Of a stretch of 41,607 nt of DNA, positions 28,338 to 38,539 are shown in pieces (positions within the stretch are counted from its first letter, which is position 1; the number at the start of each line of letters is the position of its first letter). The position numbers and the translations under genes are program-made. Below the pieces are notes generated by a model. It made no database searches. It was given only the letters and a program-made list of their open reading frames with translations, and was not told the DNA's origin. Source of the DNA: an uncultured Wenzhouxiangella sp. (GTDB lineage: Bacteria; Pseudomonadota; Gammaproteobacteria; Xanthomonadales; Wenzhouxiangellaceae); contig CAJXNL010000018.1 of the NCBI GenBank assembly GCA_913057195.1, positions 1 through 41,607 of the forward strand, read 5' to 3'.

Positions 28338-28811
28338 CTACAGCTCCTCGGCCAGCTTGTCGAGAATGTCACGATGCTTGTTGGCATCGATTTCTTTTTC
28401 AATCACGCGACTGGCGCCAGTCATCGCCAACTCCGCCACCCGTTCGCGCAGGGTTTCACGCGCCTGATTGGTGGCTTGACGGATTTCCGCCTCGGCCGCC
28501 TCAACACGCCGGTCATGCTCGGCAATGGCCTCTTCGCGCGCCTGTTCAATCATTTGGTTGCCGCGAGTTGAGGCCTGCTCAATGATATCGCCTGCTTTGG
28601 CCCGGGCCTCTTTGATGATGCCCTCAGCTTCCGCTTGCGCCTTTTCCAAGGCCTTCTCAGCTTCGTCTGACTGCGCCAAGCCCTCGGCAATTTTTTGGCG
28701 CCGCTCTTCCATCGCCTGGACCAGCGGCGGCCACACAAACTTCATCGTCACCCAAATGAAGACGATGAAGGTGCCTGCCTGACCAATCAGCGTACCAATG
28801 CTTAAGTCCAT
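28338..28811 (-). CDS. atpF: ATP synthase b subunit
   Basis: Membrane-anchored outer stalk, acting as a dimer. The 157-residue protein has one N-terminal membrane segment (about 4-26, with [16 protein letters not shown]) followed by a long charged helix rich in Ala, Glu, Arg and Lys forming the coiled-coil stalk. Length and pattern match E. coli AtpF (156). A TAGGA ribosome-binding site lies about 9 bases before the ATG. The gap to atpE carries tandem 12-base repeats. Confidence 0.95.
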   Translation of the reverse strand: MDLSIGTLIGQAGTFIVFIWVTMKFVWPPLVQAMEERRQKIAEGLAQSDEAEKALEKAQAEAEGIIKEARAKAGDIIEQASTRGNQMIEQAREEAIAEHDRRVEAAEAEIRQATNQARETLRERVAELAMTGASRVIEKEIDANKHRDILDKLAEEL

Positions 28812-28824
28812 AAGTCGGGTCCTA

Positions 28825-28848
28825 GCTCGTTAAACCGCTTGTTAAACC
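28825..28848 (-). repeat. Tandem 12-base repeats in the atpE-atpF gap
   Basis: Two adjacent units, GCTCGTTAAACC and GCTTGTTAAACC (plus-strand reading), differing at one of 12 positions, in the 60-base gap between atpE and atpF. They lie just upstream of the atpF ribosome-binding site. They may be chance slippage or part of a message-processing site that adjusts atpE versus atpF expression. Confidence 0.5.
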
Positions 28849-28871
28849 AGTGGTAAAAGCCCAACGACGAA

Positions 28872-29147
<276 letters not shown>

Positions 29148-29154
29148 TTACGTT

Positions 29155-29194
29155 CTCCTAAAAGTTAAATCAAACAAAATAAACACTTCAAAAC
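29155..29194 (-). promoter_or_regulatory. U-rich translation enhancer and RBS of atpE
   Basis: On the minus strand, a T-rich stretch (29161-29194, with runs TTTT, GTTTATTTTGTTTGATTT and ACTTTT) runs directly into TAGGAG (29155-29160) ahead of the atpE GTG. Its place and composition parallel the known translational enhancer of E. coli atpE. Assignment by analogy only. Confidence 0.5.
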
Positions 29195-29215
29195 AGCACA
29201 CCCCAGCAAACCGCA

Positions 29216-30389
<1,174 letters not shown>

Positions 30390-30461
30390 GCCTTGCTCCA
30401 AGCTAAAGAACGCCTCACGCAGGTTGTCTAAAACCGCGCTGACGCCCAAAAAATCACGCAA

Positions 30462-30491
30462 ATTATACCAGCGAACACCGCCAGCCAGCAA
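30462..30491 (-). promoter_or_regulatory. Promoter of the atp operon
   Basis: Minus strand: -35 TTGCTG (30486-30491), an 18-bp spacer and a perfect TATAAT (30462-30467) preceded by TGG, making an extended -10. The predicted start is near 30455, about 66 bases before the atpI GTG. It begins 6 bases after the parB stop codon, so the ATP synthase genes have their own promoter despite lying in line with parAB. Confidence 0.65.
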
Positions 30492-30496
30492 CAAAT

Positions 30497-31396
30497 TTAA
30501 CTGCGAGACTGGCCTTTTAAGCGGGCCAGCAGGCCGTCGAGCTCGTCAAGAGAGGTGTACCGAATCACCACCTGCCCCTGGCCCGAGGCCCGGTGTTGAA
30601 CTTGGGTCGGGGCGCACAGCCATTCGGTGAGCTCTTGTTCTAGGTGAGCGACATCGGCGCTCTTGGCGCCGGCTTTGCCCTTGGGCTTTTGGGCTCGCTT
30701 GCCCGAGCCCGAGCGCACTGCCTGCTCCATTTGACGGACAGACCAGCCCTCATTGACGGCTTTTTTTGCCAGTTCGGCTTGATCCGCGGGCGCCAAGGTC
30801 AGCAGCGCTCTGGCATGCCCCATGTTCAGTTGACCTTGTTCGATCCACTGGCGAACCGATGCCTCGAGCTCAAGCAGGCGCAATAGATTGCTCACCGCCG
30901 CGCGCGAGCGACCCACCGCATGGGCGGCTTCGGCGTGAGTGAGGTCAAATTCATCAATCAGGCGCTTGATGGACGTCGCCTCCTCTAGGGGGTTTAAGTC
31001 CTCGCGCTGGATGTTTTCGATCAGCGCCAGAGCGAGCGCAGACTCATCCTCAATCGCGCGCACAATGGCGGGAATGGTATCCAGGCCGGCCATTTGGGTC
31101 GCACGCCAACGGCGCTCGCCCGCAATAAGCTCATACTGGTCGGCTTTGGCCAACGGTCGAACCACCACCGGTTGAATCAAGCCTTGCGTTTTGATGGATT
31201 CAGCGAGCTCCTCGAGCTTTTCAGGATCCATCACACTTCTGGGCTGATAGCGTCCTGGCTCAATCTGGCTCACCGGGAGGTCCGTCAGCCCGTCACTGCT
31301 GGACGCATGACCCTCCACCGAAACGGACTGTTGGGTTTTGCCCAACAGCGCATCCAAGTTTCGCCCCAAAGGCGCTTTTTTACGCGGACCGGCCAT
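30497..31396 (-). CDS. parB: Chromosome-partitioning protein ParB
   Basis: Binds parS sites near the origin and spreads as a CTP-dependent clamp, working with ParA in chromosome segregation. With ATG 31396 it has 299 residues. Order: basic N-terminus with the LGRNLDALLG ParA-stimulating motif, the ParB/Srx nucleotide domain with ELIAGERRWRATQ, NIQREDLNPLEEA, the helix-turn-helix THAEAAHAVGRSRAAVSNLLRL, and a C-terminal dimer domain after a lysine-rich linker. GAGGAG lies nine bases before ATG 31396; a GTG at 31402 is only three bases from it. It overlaps parA by 17 bases. No parS copy was spotted by eye. Confidence 0.94.
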   Translation of the reverse strand: MAGPRKKAPLGRNLDALLGKTQQSVSVEGHASSSDGLTDLPVSQIEPGRYQPRSVMDPEKLEELAESIKTQGLIQPVVVRPLAKADQYELIAGERRWRATQMAGLDTIPAIVRAIEDESALALALIENIQREDLNPLEEATSIKRLIDEFDLTHAEAAHAVGRSRAAVSNLLRLLELEASVRQWIEQGQLNMGHARALLTLAPADQAELAKKAVNEGWSVRQMEQAVRSGSGKRAQKPKGKAGAKSADVAHLEQELTEWLCAPTQVQHRASGQGQVVIRYTSLDELDGLLARLKGQSRS

Positions 31397-32183
31397 CGCC
31401 ACTGGCTCCTCTTGCTCGTCTCAAATATTCACCTGCCAAACCTTTATAGGCCAACGCGCCCCTCGATGAGGGATCATAGGTCAGCACCGACTGCCCAAAG
31501 CTTGGGGCTTCGGCCACTCGAACGTTGCGGGGGACCACGGTGGTGAAGACCTTGTCGCCAAAATGCGATTGCAATTGCTTCGAGACTTCGCCAGAGAGGT
31601 TGTTTCTCACGTCGTACATGGTCCGAACCAAGCCCTCAATGTCCAAATCAGGGTTCACTGACCCTTGAATTTGTGCCACCGTGTCGAGCAAAGCGCTCAA
31701 GCCTTCCATGGCGTAGTACTCGCACTGCATCGGAATGAGCACGCCGTGGGCCGCGGTCAACGCATTCAACGTTAATACATTCAACGCCGGTGGGCAATCA
31801 ATCAAAATGTGATCAAAATCGCTTTGGTGATGAGCCAACGCTTTTTTCAACACTTCAGCACGGTCATCCCGCGCCATCAAGGCCACCTCCGCCGCGGTCA
31901 GATCACCATTGCCAGGCACCAACGAAAACCCCATCTCATCAACGTCGATGATCGCCTCGGCGATCGATGCCTCGCCCACCAAGACGTGATACAGCGTCAG
32001 GTCATCCTCGCCAAGCTCAATCCCTGAACCGGTGGTGGCATTGCCCTGGGGATCCATGTCCAAGAGCAACACCCGCTCGCCCAGCTCCACCAGGCCAGCA
32101 GCCAAGTTCAGCGCCGTGGTGGTTTTGCCCACGCCGCCCTTTTGGTTTGCCACCGCCACAATTTTGGCTTGATGTTGTCTCAT
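31380..32183 (-). CDS. parA: Chromosome-partitioning ATPase ParA (Soj)
   Basis: Deviant-Walker ATPase that binds DNA non-specifically and moves ParB-parS complexes. The 267-residue protein has the P-loop KGGVGKTT near residue 15, DMDPQGNATTG (Walker A'), ILIDCPPALN (Walker B) and a small N-terminus typical of chromosomal Soj rather than plasmid ParA. Its ATG shares ATGA with the rsmG stop. The order rsmG-parA-parB-atp is the usual one near the gammaproteobacterial origin. Confidence 0.95.
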   Translation of the reverse strand: MRQHQAKIVAVANQKGGVGKTTTALNLAAGLVELGERVLLLDMDPQGNATTGSGIELGEDDLTLYHVLVGEASIAEAIIDVDEMGFSLVPGNGDLTAAEVALMARDDRAEVLKKALAHHQSDFDHILIDCPPALNVLTLNALTAAHGVLIPMQCEYYAMEGLSALLDTVAQIQGSVNPDLDIEGLVRTMYDVRNNLSGEVSKQLQSHFGDKVFTTVVPRNVRVAEAPSFGQSVLTYDPSSRGALAYKGLAGEYLRRARGASGDGRSA

Positions 32184-32881
32184 GTCGTCTGATCCAATGT
32201 CTCAATGGCCTCTGCCCGTCCCACCATCGCCAGCGTCCGCTTGACCCCGCCCGCTGGGGTGGACAGTGCCTGAACTGACACATTATAGGGGGGTCTGACC
32301 TCACCCAACTCGCTATCTTGCAAGTCCGCTTTCATCGCCAGCAGCACCGTGCCCTGATCCAGCCATCGCGATGTCCACTCCACCAGCTGGCCCAGCGGGG
32401 CCAATGCTCGTGCGACCACGGCCTCGGGCCGACGGGGGCATGCCCAATGCTCCACGCGTGCTTGCACTGCCTCGACGTGGTTCAAGCTGAGCTGCCGGCA
32501 AACATGGCGAACAAACCGCACTTTTTTGCCGTTGCCATCGAGCAGCGACCACCGCTCGCCCTGCCCCGCGATGGCGAGCACCGCACCAGGCAACCCCGCC
32601 CCGGTGCCTGCATCCACCACGTGGCCGTTGGGCACCCAGGGGGCAATCGCCAAACTGTCTAAGACGTGGCGCTCCACCATCGCCGTTGGCTCCGTCACCG
32701 CGGTGAGGTTATACGCTCGGCTCCACTGTGCCAGAAGTGCTAAATACACCAGCAATTGAGACCGTCGCTCCGGGCTCAGCGCCCAGCCCAGGGCGGACAG
32801 CCCCGCATCCAAGCGTTGCCCGGGCGCCTGCCAACGCCCCTGGCGGTTCAGCGCATCATCCACATCGTCACTCGGACGCAT
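32180..32881 (-). CDS. rsmG: 16S rRNA (guanine527-N7)-methyltransferase
   Basis: Methylates G527 of 16S rRNA with S-adenosylmethionine. The 233-residue protein has the SAM loop VVDAGTGAGLPGAVLAI in place of the usual DxGxGxGxPG, the motif LTAVTEPTAMVERHVLDSL before it, and ends in a typical RsmG beta region. It is longer than E. coli RsmG (207) by an N-terminal stretch of about 20 residues. ATG 32881 is chosen because GAGG lies six bases upstream; it overlaps the end of oppF by 14 bases. mnmG, its common upstream partner, is missing; transporter genes occupy that place. Confidence 0.93.
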   Translation of the reverse strand: MRPSDDVDDALNRQGRWQAPGQRLDAGLSALGWALSPERRSQLLVYLALLAQWSRAYNLTAVTEPTAMVERHVLDSLAIAPWVPNGHVVDAGTGAGLPGAVLAIAGQGERWSLLDGNGKKVRFVRHVCRQLSLNHVEAVQARVEHWACPRRPEAVVARALAPLGQLVEWTSRWLDQGTVLLAMKADLQDSELGEVRPPYNVSVQALSTPAGGVKRTLAMVGRAEAIETLDQTT

Positions 32882-33929
32882 TCGAGACCTCGGTCGACGC
32901 CTCATCGCCATCGGGCCATTGAGACAAATCACCCAGGTCATCGGCGCGGATGCACGCCACTTGGGTGCCGTGCTCGGTGGTCTCGAGTGCCGGCCGTTGC
33001 TTGGCGCAAGCCTCAACCGCAAAAGGACAGCGGGTCCGAAACACGCAGCCTGACGGCGGGTGCAGGGGCGATGGGATGTCGCCGGCGATGGTGCGGCGGG
33101 TGCGCTCACGCTCCAGCCCGGGGTCGGGAATCGGCACCGACTCAATCAGGACTTGGGTGTAGGGGTGGCGTGGATGCAGATAGATTTGATCGCGGTCGGC
33201 CATTTCCATGGTCTGGCCCAGATACATCACCAACACTCGATCAGACACGTGGCGGACCACAGAGAGATCGTGAGCGATAAAAATCAGCGACAAATTGAGC
33301 TTTTTTTGAAGGTCTTTTAAAAGGTTCACAATTTGAGCTTGCACGGAGACATCCAGCGCGCTGACAGGCTCGTCGCAAACCACCAGTTTGGGGTTCACCA
33401 CCAGCGCGCGGGCAATGCCCACCCGCTGACACTGACCACCAGAGAACTCATGCGGATAGCGATTAATTTGGTCGGGAAGCAAACCCACCATTTGAAGCAT
33501 GCCCCGCACCCGTTCTCCGACTTGGAGCTCAGACATGTGCGGGTAAAAAGTGCGAAGGGGCTCGGCGATGATCTCGCCAATGGTCATCCGCGGATCCAGT
33601 GACCCCGAGGGGTCTTGGAAAATCATTTGAATGTCACGGCGTTTGTTTCGAAACGCCTCCTCACTCAACCCCACCAGCTCCTCACCCAGCCAACTCACCG
33701 ACCCAGATTTAGGCTGAACCAGCCCCAAAATGGCCCGGGCCAGGGTGGACTTGCCACAACCTGACTCACCCACCACCCCAAGGGTCTCGCCGCGGTGCAC
33801 ATCAAAACTCACCCCATCGACGGCTTGAATGGTGTGGTACTCATGGCTGAAAAACCGACCAGTATCGATCAAAAACTGAACCTTGAGGTCTCGAACTTTC
33901 AGCACCACGTCGCCTTGAGCCTGCGTCAT
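32868..33929 (-). CDS. oppF: Oligopeptide ABC transporter ATPase OppF-type
   Basis: One of two cytoplasmic ATPases energising peptide import. The 353-residue protein has Walker [10 protein letters not shown], the Q-loop in [14 protein letters not shown], the signature [15 protein letters not shown], Walker [13 protein letters not shown] and the switch His in [12 protein letters not shown]. After about residue 270 comes the OppD/F C-terminal extension with the cysteine cluster [15 protein letters not shown], which in related proteins can bind an iron-sulphur cluster. It shares ATGA with oppD and runs into rsmG. DppF is the alternative name; substrate cannot be told. Confidence 0.93.
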   Translation of the reverse strand: MTQAQGDVVLKVRDLKVQFLIDTGRFFSHEYHTIQAVDGVSFDVHRGETLGVVGESGCGKSTLARAILGLVQPKSGSVSWLGEELVGLSEEAFRNKRRDIQMIFQDPSGSLDPRMTIGEIIAEPLRTFYPHMSELQVGERVRGMLQMVGLLPDQINRYPHEFSGGQCQRVGIARALVVNPKLVVCDEPVSALDVSVQAQIVNLLKDLQKKLNLSLIFIAHDLSVVRHVSDRVLVMYLGQTMEMADRDQIYLHPRHPYTQVLIESVPIPDPGLERERTRRTIAGDIPSPLHPPSGCVFRTRCPFAVEACAKQRPALETTEHGTQVACIRADDLGDLSQWPDGDEASTEVSNASE

Positions 33930-34960
33930 CTGGGAGCCTCCGTGGGATCGTCGGTGCCGGCATCGTGTGCTGGCTCGATCACATCATCCGCCGGCCGGCC
34001 TGGCAAAGCGTCCAGATGACAACGCTTGGCGTGGTGTGGATTGACGTCAGTCCAATCCGGTCGGATGCGGCATTGATCAAAGGCATATGGACACCGGTCT
34101 TGAAATGCACAGCCTGTGGGCAAATGCAACAAATTCGGCGGATGGCCTGGGATCGCTCGCAAAATCCCTGACTGCTCTTGATCCAGTCGCGGCACTGAAT
34201 TCAACAACCCTTCGGTGTAGGGGTGGTGGGGTCGCTCAAACAAGGCATCCACACCCGCCATCTCCATCTCTTGGCCGGCATACATCACCATGATCCGATC
34301 ACACAGCCCCGCCACCACCCCCAAATCATGAGTGATCAAGACAATGGCGGTGGATGATTTCTCAGACAACTCCCCCATCAACGCATTGATCTGTGATTGC
34401 ACAGTGACATCCAACGCGGTGGTGGGCTCATCGGCAATCAGCAGATCGGGTTGGCACAGCAGCCCCATCGCGATCATGATCCGCTGACACATGCCCCCTG
34501 AGAGCTCATGCGGGTATTGGCGCATCCGCTGGTCAGCATCACTCAGCCGCACCAGGCGCAGCATTTCAATGGCGCGCTGATAGGCTTCTTTTCGCTTCAA
34601 ATTTCGGTGGTGGGTCAACACCTCAATCAGCTGCTCACCAACGGGCATGTATGGGTTCAGTGAGCTCGTGGGGTCTTGAAAGATCATCGAGATTTTCGAG
34701 CCCCGCACCCGCGACAGCTCTGCCGCGCTCATGCCCAACAGTTCTTGTCCCCGAAACTTCACCGATCCCGAGGCGCGACCATTTTCAGCAAGCAGCCCCA
34801 TGAGGGCGAGCGCCGATTGGGTCTTGCCTGAGCCAGACTCCCCCACCAAGCCCAAGGTCTCACCGGGCTCCAGATCAAAGTTGATCCCGTTGACCGCTTG
34901 GACTTCGCCATCGGGCGTGTCAAAGCGAACGGTCAGATCTCTCACTTCCAACAGAGCCAT
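33926..34960 (-). CDS. oppD: Oligopeptide ABC transporter ATPase OppD-type
   Basis: Partner ATPase of OppF. The 344-residue protein has Walker [25 protein letters not shown], the signature [15 protein letters not shown], Walker [13 protein letters not shown] and the switch His in [12 protein letters not shown]. The C-terminal region again carries a cysteine cluster ([15 protein letters not shown]). The [25 protein letters not shown] block is typical of OppD. It starts two bases after the oppC stop. Confidence 0.94.
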   Translation of the reverse strand: MALLEVRDLTVRFDTPDGEVQAVNGINFDLEPGETLGLVGESGSGKTQSALALMGLLAENGRASGSVKFRGQELLGMSAAELSRVRGSKISMIFQDPTSSLNPYMPVGEQLIEVLTHHRNLKRKEAYQRAIEMLRLVRLSDADQRMRQYPHELSGGMCQRIMIAMGLLCQPDLLIADEPTTALDVTVQSQINALMGELSEKSSTAIVLITHDLGVVAGLCDRIMVMYAGQEMEMAGVDALFERPHHPYTEGLLNSVPRLDQEQSGILRAIPGHPPNLLHLPTGCAFQDRCPYAFDQCRIRPDWTDVNPHHAKRCHLDALPGRPADDVIEPAHDAGTDDPTEAPR

Positions 34961-34962
34961 GG

Positions 34963-35880
34963 TTACAACCGATCCTTGGGATCCAGCGCATCCCGAAGGC
35001 CATCGCCTAAAAAGTTAAATGCAAACAGGGTGGCCGCCAAAAACCCGGCTGGGAAAAGCAGCGACCACGGCGCAGTTTCAAGCTCTTGGGCCCCTTCATT
35101 GACCAACGCGCCCCAGGAGGTCAGCGGCTCTTGGACACCCAAACCCAGAAAGCTCAAAAATGACTCGACCAAAATCACTTGGGGAATGGTCAAGGTGACA
35201 TACACAATCACCACGCCCAAAAGGTTGGGCACGATGTGGCGGCGAATAATCTGGGACTGTCTGGCCCCGCTGGCGCGTGCAGCTTCGACAAAATCTTTAT
35301 TTTTAAGACTCAAGGTTTGGCCACGGACAATGCGCGCCATGTCCAGCCAGTTGACTGCACCAATGGCCACGAAAATCAAAAAGATGTTGCGACCAAACAC
35401 GACCATCAGCAAGATGACAAAAAACATAAACGGCATGGCGTAGACGGCGTCGACAAAGCGCATCATGACGTTGTCGACTCGACCACCGAAGTAGCCTGCC
35501 ACGGCGCCATAGCTCACCCCAATCAGCAGCGACACCAAGGTTGAGACAATGCCCACCAGCAGCGAGATTTGGCCCCCAATCATGGTGCGCACAAATAAAT
35601 CCCGGCCCAGGGCATCGGTGCCAAACCAGTGATTGGTCTCCAACGACGGTGGTGAAGAGTAGTGATCCCAGTCAGGAATCTCATGGTCCCACTCAACCAG
35701 CATGGGTCCGAGCACGACCATCACCGCCATCGCCGCCAACACCACCAAGCCGGCCACCGCCGCTTTGTTTTTTAAAAGCCGGTGCCAGGCATCGACATAC
35801 AAAGACCGCCCCATCACTGGGCGGTTATCCAGCGCGCGCTCAAAGGCGTCGGCATTTTGAGACCGTCCCGCCGCGCTCAT
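34963..35880 (-). CDS. oppC: Oligopeptide ABC transporter permease OppC-type
   Basis: Second inner-membrane channel subunit. The 305-residue protein has an N-terminal cytoplasmic stretch and a first membrane segment (about 38-58), then a large periplasmic loop with [15 protein letters not shown], the hallmark of OppC/DppC, and a core of five more hydrophobic segments. The ATPase-coupling EAA loop is [21 protein letters not shown]. Its ATG shares ATGA with the oppB stop. Confidence 0.95.
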   Translation of the reverse strand: MSAAGRSQNADAFERALDNRPVMGRSLYVDAWHRLLKNKAAVAGLVVLAAMAVMVVLGPMLVEWDHEIPDWDHYSSPPSLETNHWFGTDALGRDLFVRTMIGGQISLLVGIVSTLVSLLIGVSYGAVAGYFGGRVDNVMMRFVDAVYAMPFMFFVILLMVVFGRNIFLIFVAIGAVNWLDMARIVRGQTLSLKNKDFVEAARASGARQSQIIRRHIVPNLLGVVIVYVTLTIPQVILVESFLSFLGLGVQEPLTSWGALVNEGAQELETAPWSLLFPAGFLAATLFAFNFLGDGLRDALDPKDRL

Positions 35881-36818
35881 GGGCCACCCTCGTTTAAGTC
35901 CTCATAGCGAATTCGCGGATCCAGCCATGCGTACAAAAGATCAACCAAAAAGTTAAACAAGATGATCAGCATGCCGTATAAGATCACCACCCCCATGACC
36001 AAGGTGTAGTCTCGATTCAGCGCGCCTTGAACGAAATAAGAACCAATGCCAGGGATGGTAAAAATCCGTTCAACCACCACCGAACCGGTGAGCACCCCAG
36101 CCGCTGCGGGCCCCAAATAAGACAATACCGGCAGCATGGCCGGCTTCAATGCGTGGTTGGTCAAAATCTCTTTTTCGGGCATGCCCTTGGCGCGCGCGGT
36201 GCGAATGAACGGCGAGTGCAGCACCTCAATCATTGAGCCTCGGGTAATGCGCGCAATGTAGGCCACCATCGGCAAGGCGAGTGTCAGCACCGGCAGCACC
36301 ATCCGATCAAAACTAAATGCCCAGCCCCCGGCAGGCAGCCAGCCCAAGACAATCGCAAACAACAAAATCAGCACCGGGGCCATCACGAACGCCGGCACTG
36401 AGATGCCGATCATGGCCACCGACATCACCGTGTAATCAATGGCTTTGTTCTGATTCACCGCCGCCCACACACCAATCGGAATGCCCACCAGCAAGGCGAG
36501 CACCAAAGCCAACCCACCCAACGTGAGGGACACTGGCCAGCCTTGCGCGATCAAATCGTTCACGCTCCAATCAAGGTAGTGAAACGACGGCCCAAAGTCG
36601 AGCTGGGCAATTTGCCACAGGTAGCGACCATACTGAAAAATCAATGGCTCATCCAAGTGGTATTTGGCAGCGAGGTTGGCCTCGACCTCAGGCATCAGCG
36701 CGCGTTCAGAATCAAACGGCCCGCCCGGCGCGACCCGAATCAAGAAAAACGCCACGGTGATCAATAAAAACAGCGTAGGCACCGCTGAGATCAATCGCTT
36801 GATCGAAAACGTCAACAT
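35877..36818 (-). CDS. oppB: Oligopeptide ABC transporter permease OppB-type
   Basis: First inner-membrane channel subunit. The 313-residue protein has a membrane segment at about 9-29, the periplasmic loop RVAPGGPFDSERAL, several further hydrophobic segments and the EAA-type coupling loop RTARAKGMPEKEILTNHALK. GLTGS-type VLTGSVVVERIFTIPGIG near the end is typical of OppB. Its ATG shares one base with the stop of the preceding binding-protein gene (TGATG). Confidence 0.95.
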   Translation of the reverse strand: MLTFSIKRLISAVPTLFLLITVAFFLIRVAPGGPFDSERALMPEVEANLAAKYHLDEPLIFQYGRYLWQIAQLDFGPSFHYLDWSVNDLIAQGWPVSLTLGGLALVLALLVGIPIGVWAAVNQNKAIDYTVMSVAMIGISVPAFVMAPVLILLFAIVLGWLPAGGWAFSFDRMVLPVLTLALPMVAYIARITRGSMIEVLHSPFIRTARAKGMPEKEILTNHALKPAMLPVLSYLGPAAAGVLTGSVVVERIFTIPGIGSYFVQGALNRDYTLVMGVVILYGMLIILFNFLVDLLYAWLDPRIRYEDLNEGGP

Positions 36819-38539
36819 CAGTTTGACTCAACCTCAGCACCCGAGTCCTCTCGGGGCTTGGCTTTCACCCAGTACATAAAGCGCGTGGGATGGCGGTCCA
36901 TGACATTGCTCTGCCATCCTTTCAGCCGTGGATGGACCAACCGCTTAGAGACATAGACAAACACCGGCAAAACCACCTGATCGGCCAGCAACAGTCGCTC
37001 GGCTTCAGCCATCAAATTGCGCCGGCGCGCATCGATTCGCTCGTTGGCCGCGCGCTCCAATAGATCATCAAAGATGGGGTTGTCATAACCGGCGTCGTTG
37101 CGTCCGTGGTCTGAGTGAAACAGTTCCAAAAACGTGTAAGCGTCTTGATAGTCGCCAATCCAACCCGAGCGAAACACCTCCGTCACACGCTTTTGAGCGC
37201 GGTTTTGAAGAAAGACCCGAAACTCCTCATTGATCAATCGCGTCTTCACGCCCAACACCTCTTTCCACATCGCTGCCACCGCCACGGCAATTTTGCGATG
37301 ATTTTCAGAGGTGTTGTACCGAAGCTCCACCGTCAGCGGTTGGCTTTCAGAGTACCCGGCTTGGCGATACAGTGACCGCGCCAACGCCTCCCGTTGGGCT
37401 TGAGTCATGTTCTCTGCATCGATGTCGGGTGACTCATAGTCAGGCAAGCCAGGTGGCACCAATCCAAACGTGGGCATCTCGCCAAATCGAGTCACTCGCT
37501 CAGTCAACAATTGACGATCCACGGCGAGTGACAACGCTTGGCGCAGTGCCAAGTTATCGGCAAATGGTGGCCGAGTTAGATTGAAAGAAAAAAAGTACGT
37601 GCCAAACCAAGGACTCACCACCAGTGCGCTGTCCATGTTCTCAGACAGCCAGCTAAATTGAGCACTGGGGACTTGGTAGGTCCAACCCAGATCCCCTGCT
37701 CGGAATCGGGTGAACTCGGTGTTTTCGTCTTCAAACGGATAAAACACCACCCGCTCGATGTGGGTTTGTTCGGCCAGTCGGTAATGCGGGTTGGGGATGA
37801 GCTCTATTTTTGAGCGCACCTGCCAATCATGGAGCTGGTACGCCCCATTGGAGACCAGCCGGCCTGGTCTGACATGCCCCGACCCATGTGCCTGGACAGC
37901 GGGCGGGTAGACCGCAAAAGTGGTGGGGTGTGACAGCAACCCCAAAAAATAAGGCGTGGGCGATGCCAAGGTGACTTGAAAAGTCAAATCGTTCAGTGCC
38001 GCCACCCCCAACTCGCTGGGCGGCATTTCTCCTGCCAAAATCGCCTCGGCGTTGGCCACGGGGGCAAGCATGCGTGCATACGTGGCAGCGGTTTCGGGCG
38101 CCACCACCCGTCGCCATGACCACACAAAGTCGCTCGCCTTCACCTGCTCGCCGTTGCTCCAACGGCCGTTGGGGTCCAAATAAAAGGTGTAAGTCAACCC
38201 GTCTCGACTGATGTTCCAACGTGCCGCTGCGCCGGGAACGATTTGTCCATCTGGGGCCGTGGTGGTGAGGCCCTCAAACAAGTCAATGACGATGTTCGTG
38301 GTGGGCACGCCCTCACCCAGGTGAGGGTCAAGCGTTTGAGGCTCCTCACCATTGCCTCGATGCAAAACCTGCTGATCTGCCAACACCTCGGCCGATGGTT
38401 GGCCTTGGTCATTCAGTGTGACCTCAACGGGCTCACTCAGGGCCATGGGCTCAGGTGAGGCATCCTGGGGTTCACCGCCGCCGCAAGCCACCACCGAGGC
38501 CACACACAGCCAAGCGATGACCTTGAAAAGCGTTTTCAT
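36818..38539 (-). CDS. Oligopeptide-binding lipoprotein, OppA-like (copy 1)
   Basis: Extracytoplasmic solute-binding protein of family 5 that delivers peptides to the permease. 573 residues with ATG 38539, which forms ATGA with the preceding stop. The N-terminus is a lipoprotein signal ending VVAC (lipid on Cys19), followed by a disordered, Pro/Glu-rich linker of about 35 residues. The mature part has the family start (LHRGNGEEPQTLDPHLGEG), WRRVVAPETAATYA, and SGWIGDYQDAYTFLELF. It is related along its whole length to the upstream copy. An ATG at 38554 would add five residues. Confidence 0.92.
   Translation of the reverse strand: MKTLFKVIAWLCVASVVACGGGEPQDASPEPMALSEPVEVTLNDQGQPSAEVLADQQVLHRGNGEEPQTLDPHLGEGVPTTNIVIDLFEGLTTTAPDGQIVPGAAARWNISRDGLTYTFYLDPNGRWSNGEQVKASDFVWSWRRVVAPETAATYARMLAPVANAEAILAGEMPPSELGVAALNDLTFQVTLASPTPYFLGLLSHPTTFAVYPPAVQAHGSGHVRPGRLVSNGAYQLHDWQVRSKIELIPNPHYRLAEQTHIERVVFYPFEDENTEFTRFRAGDLGWTYQVPSAQFSWLSENMDSALVVSPWFGTYFFSFNLTRPPFADNLALRQALSLAVDRQLLTERVTRFGEMPTFGLVPPGLPDYESPDIDAENMTQAQREALARSLYRQAGYSESQPLTVELRYNTSENHRKIAVAVAAMWKEVLGVKTRLINEEFRVFLQNRAQKRVTEVFRSGWIGDYQDAYTFLELFHSDHGRNDAGYDNPIFDDLLERAANERIDARRRNLMAEAERLLLADQVVLPVFVYVSKRLVHPRLKGWQSNVMDRHPTRFMYWVKAKPREDSGAEVESN

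Noticed and set aside
30497-32183. parS or DnaA boxes marking the origin
   Set aside because: Genes typical of the origin region are present, but I found no copy of the parS palindrome or clustered DnaA boxes by eye anywhere in the window.
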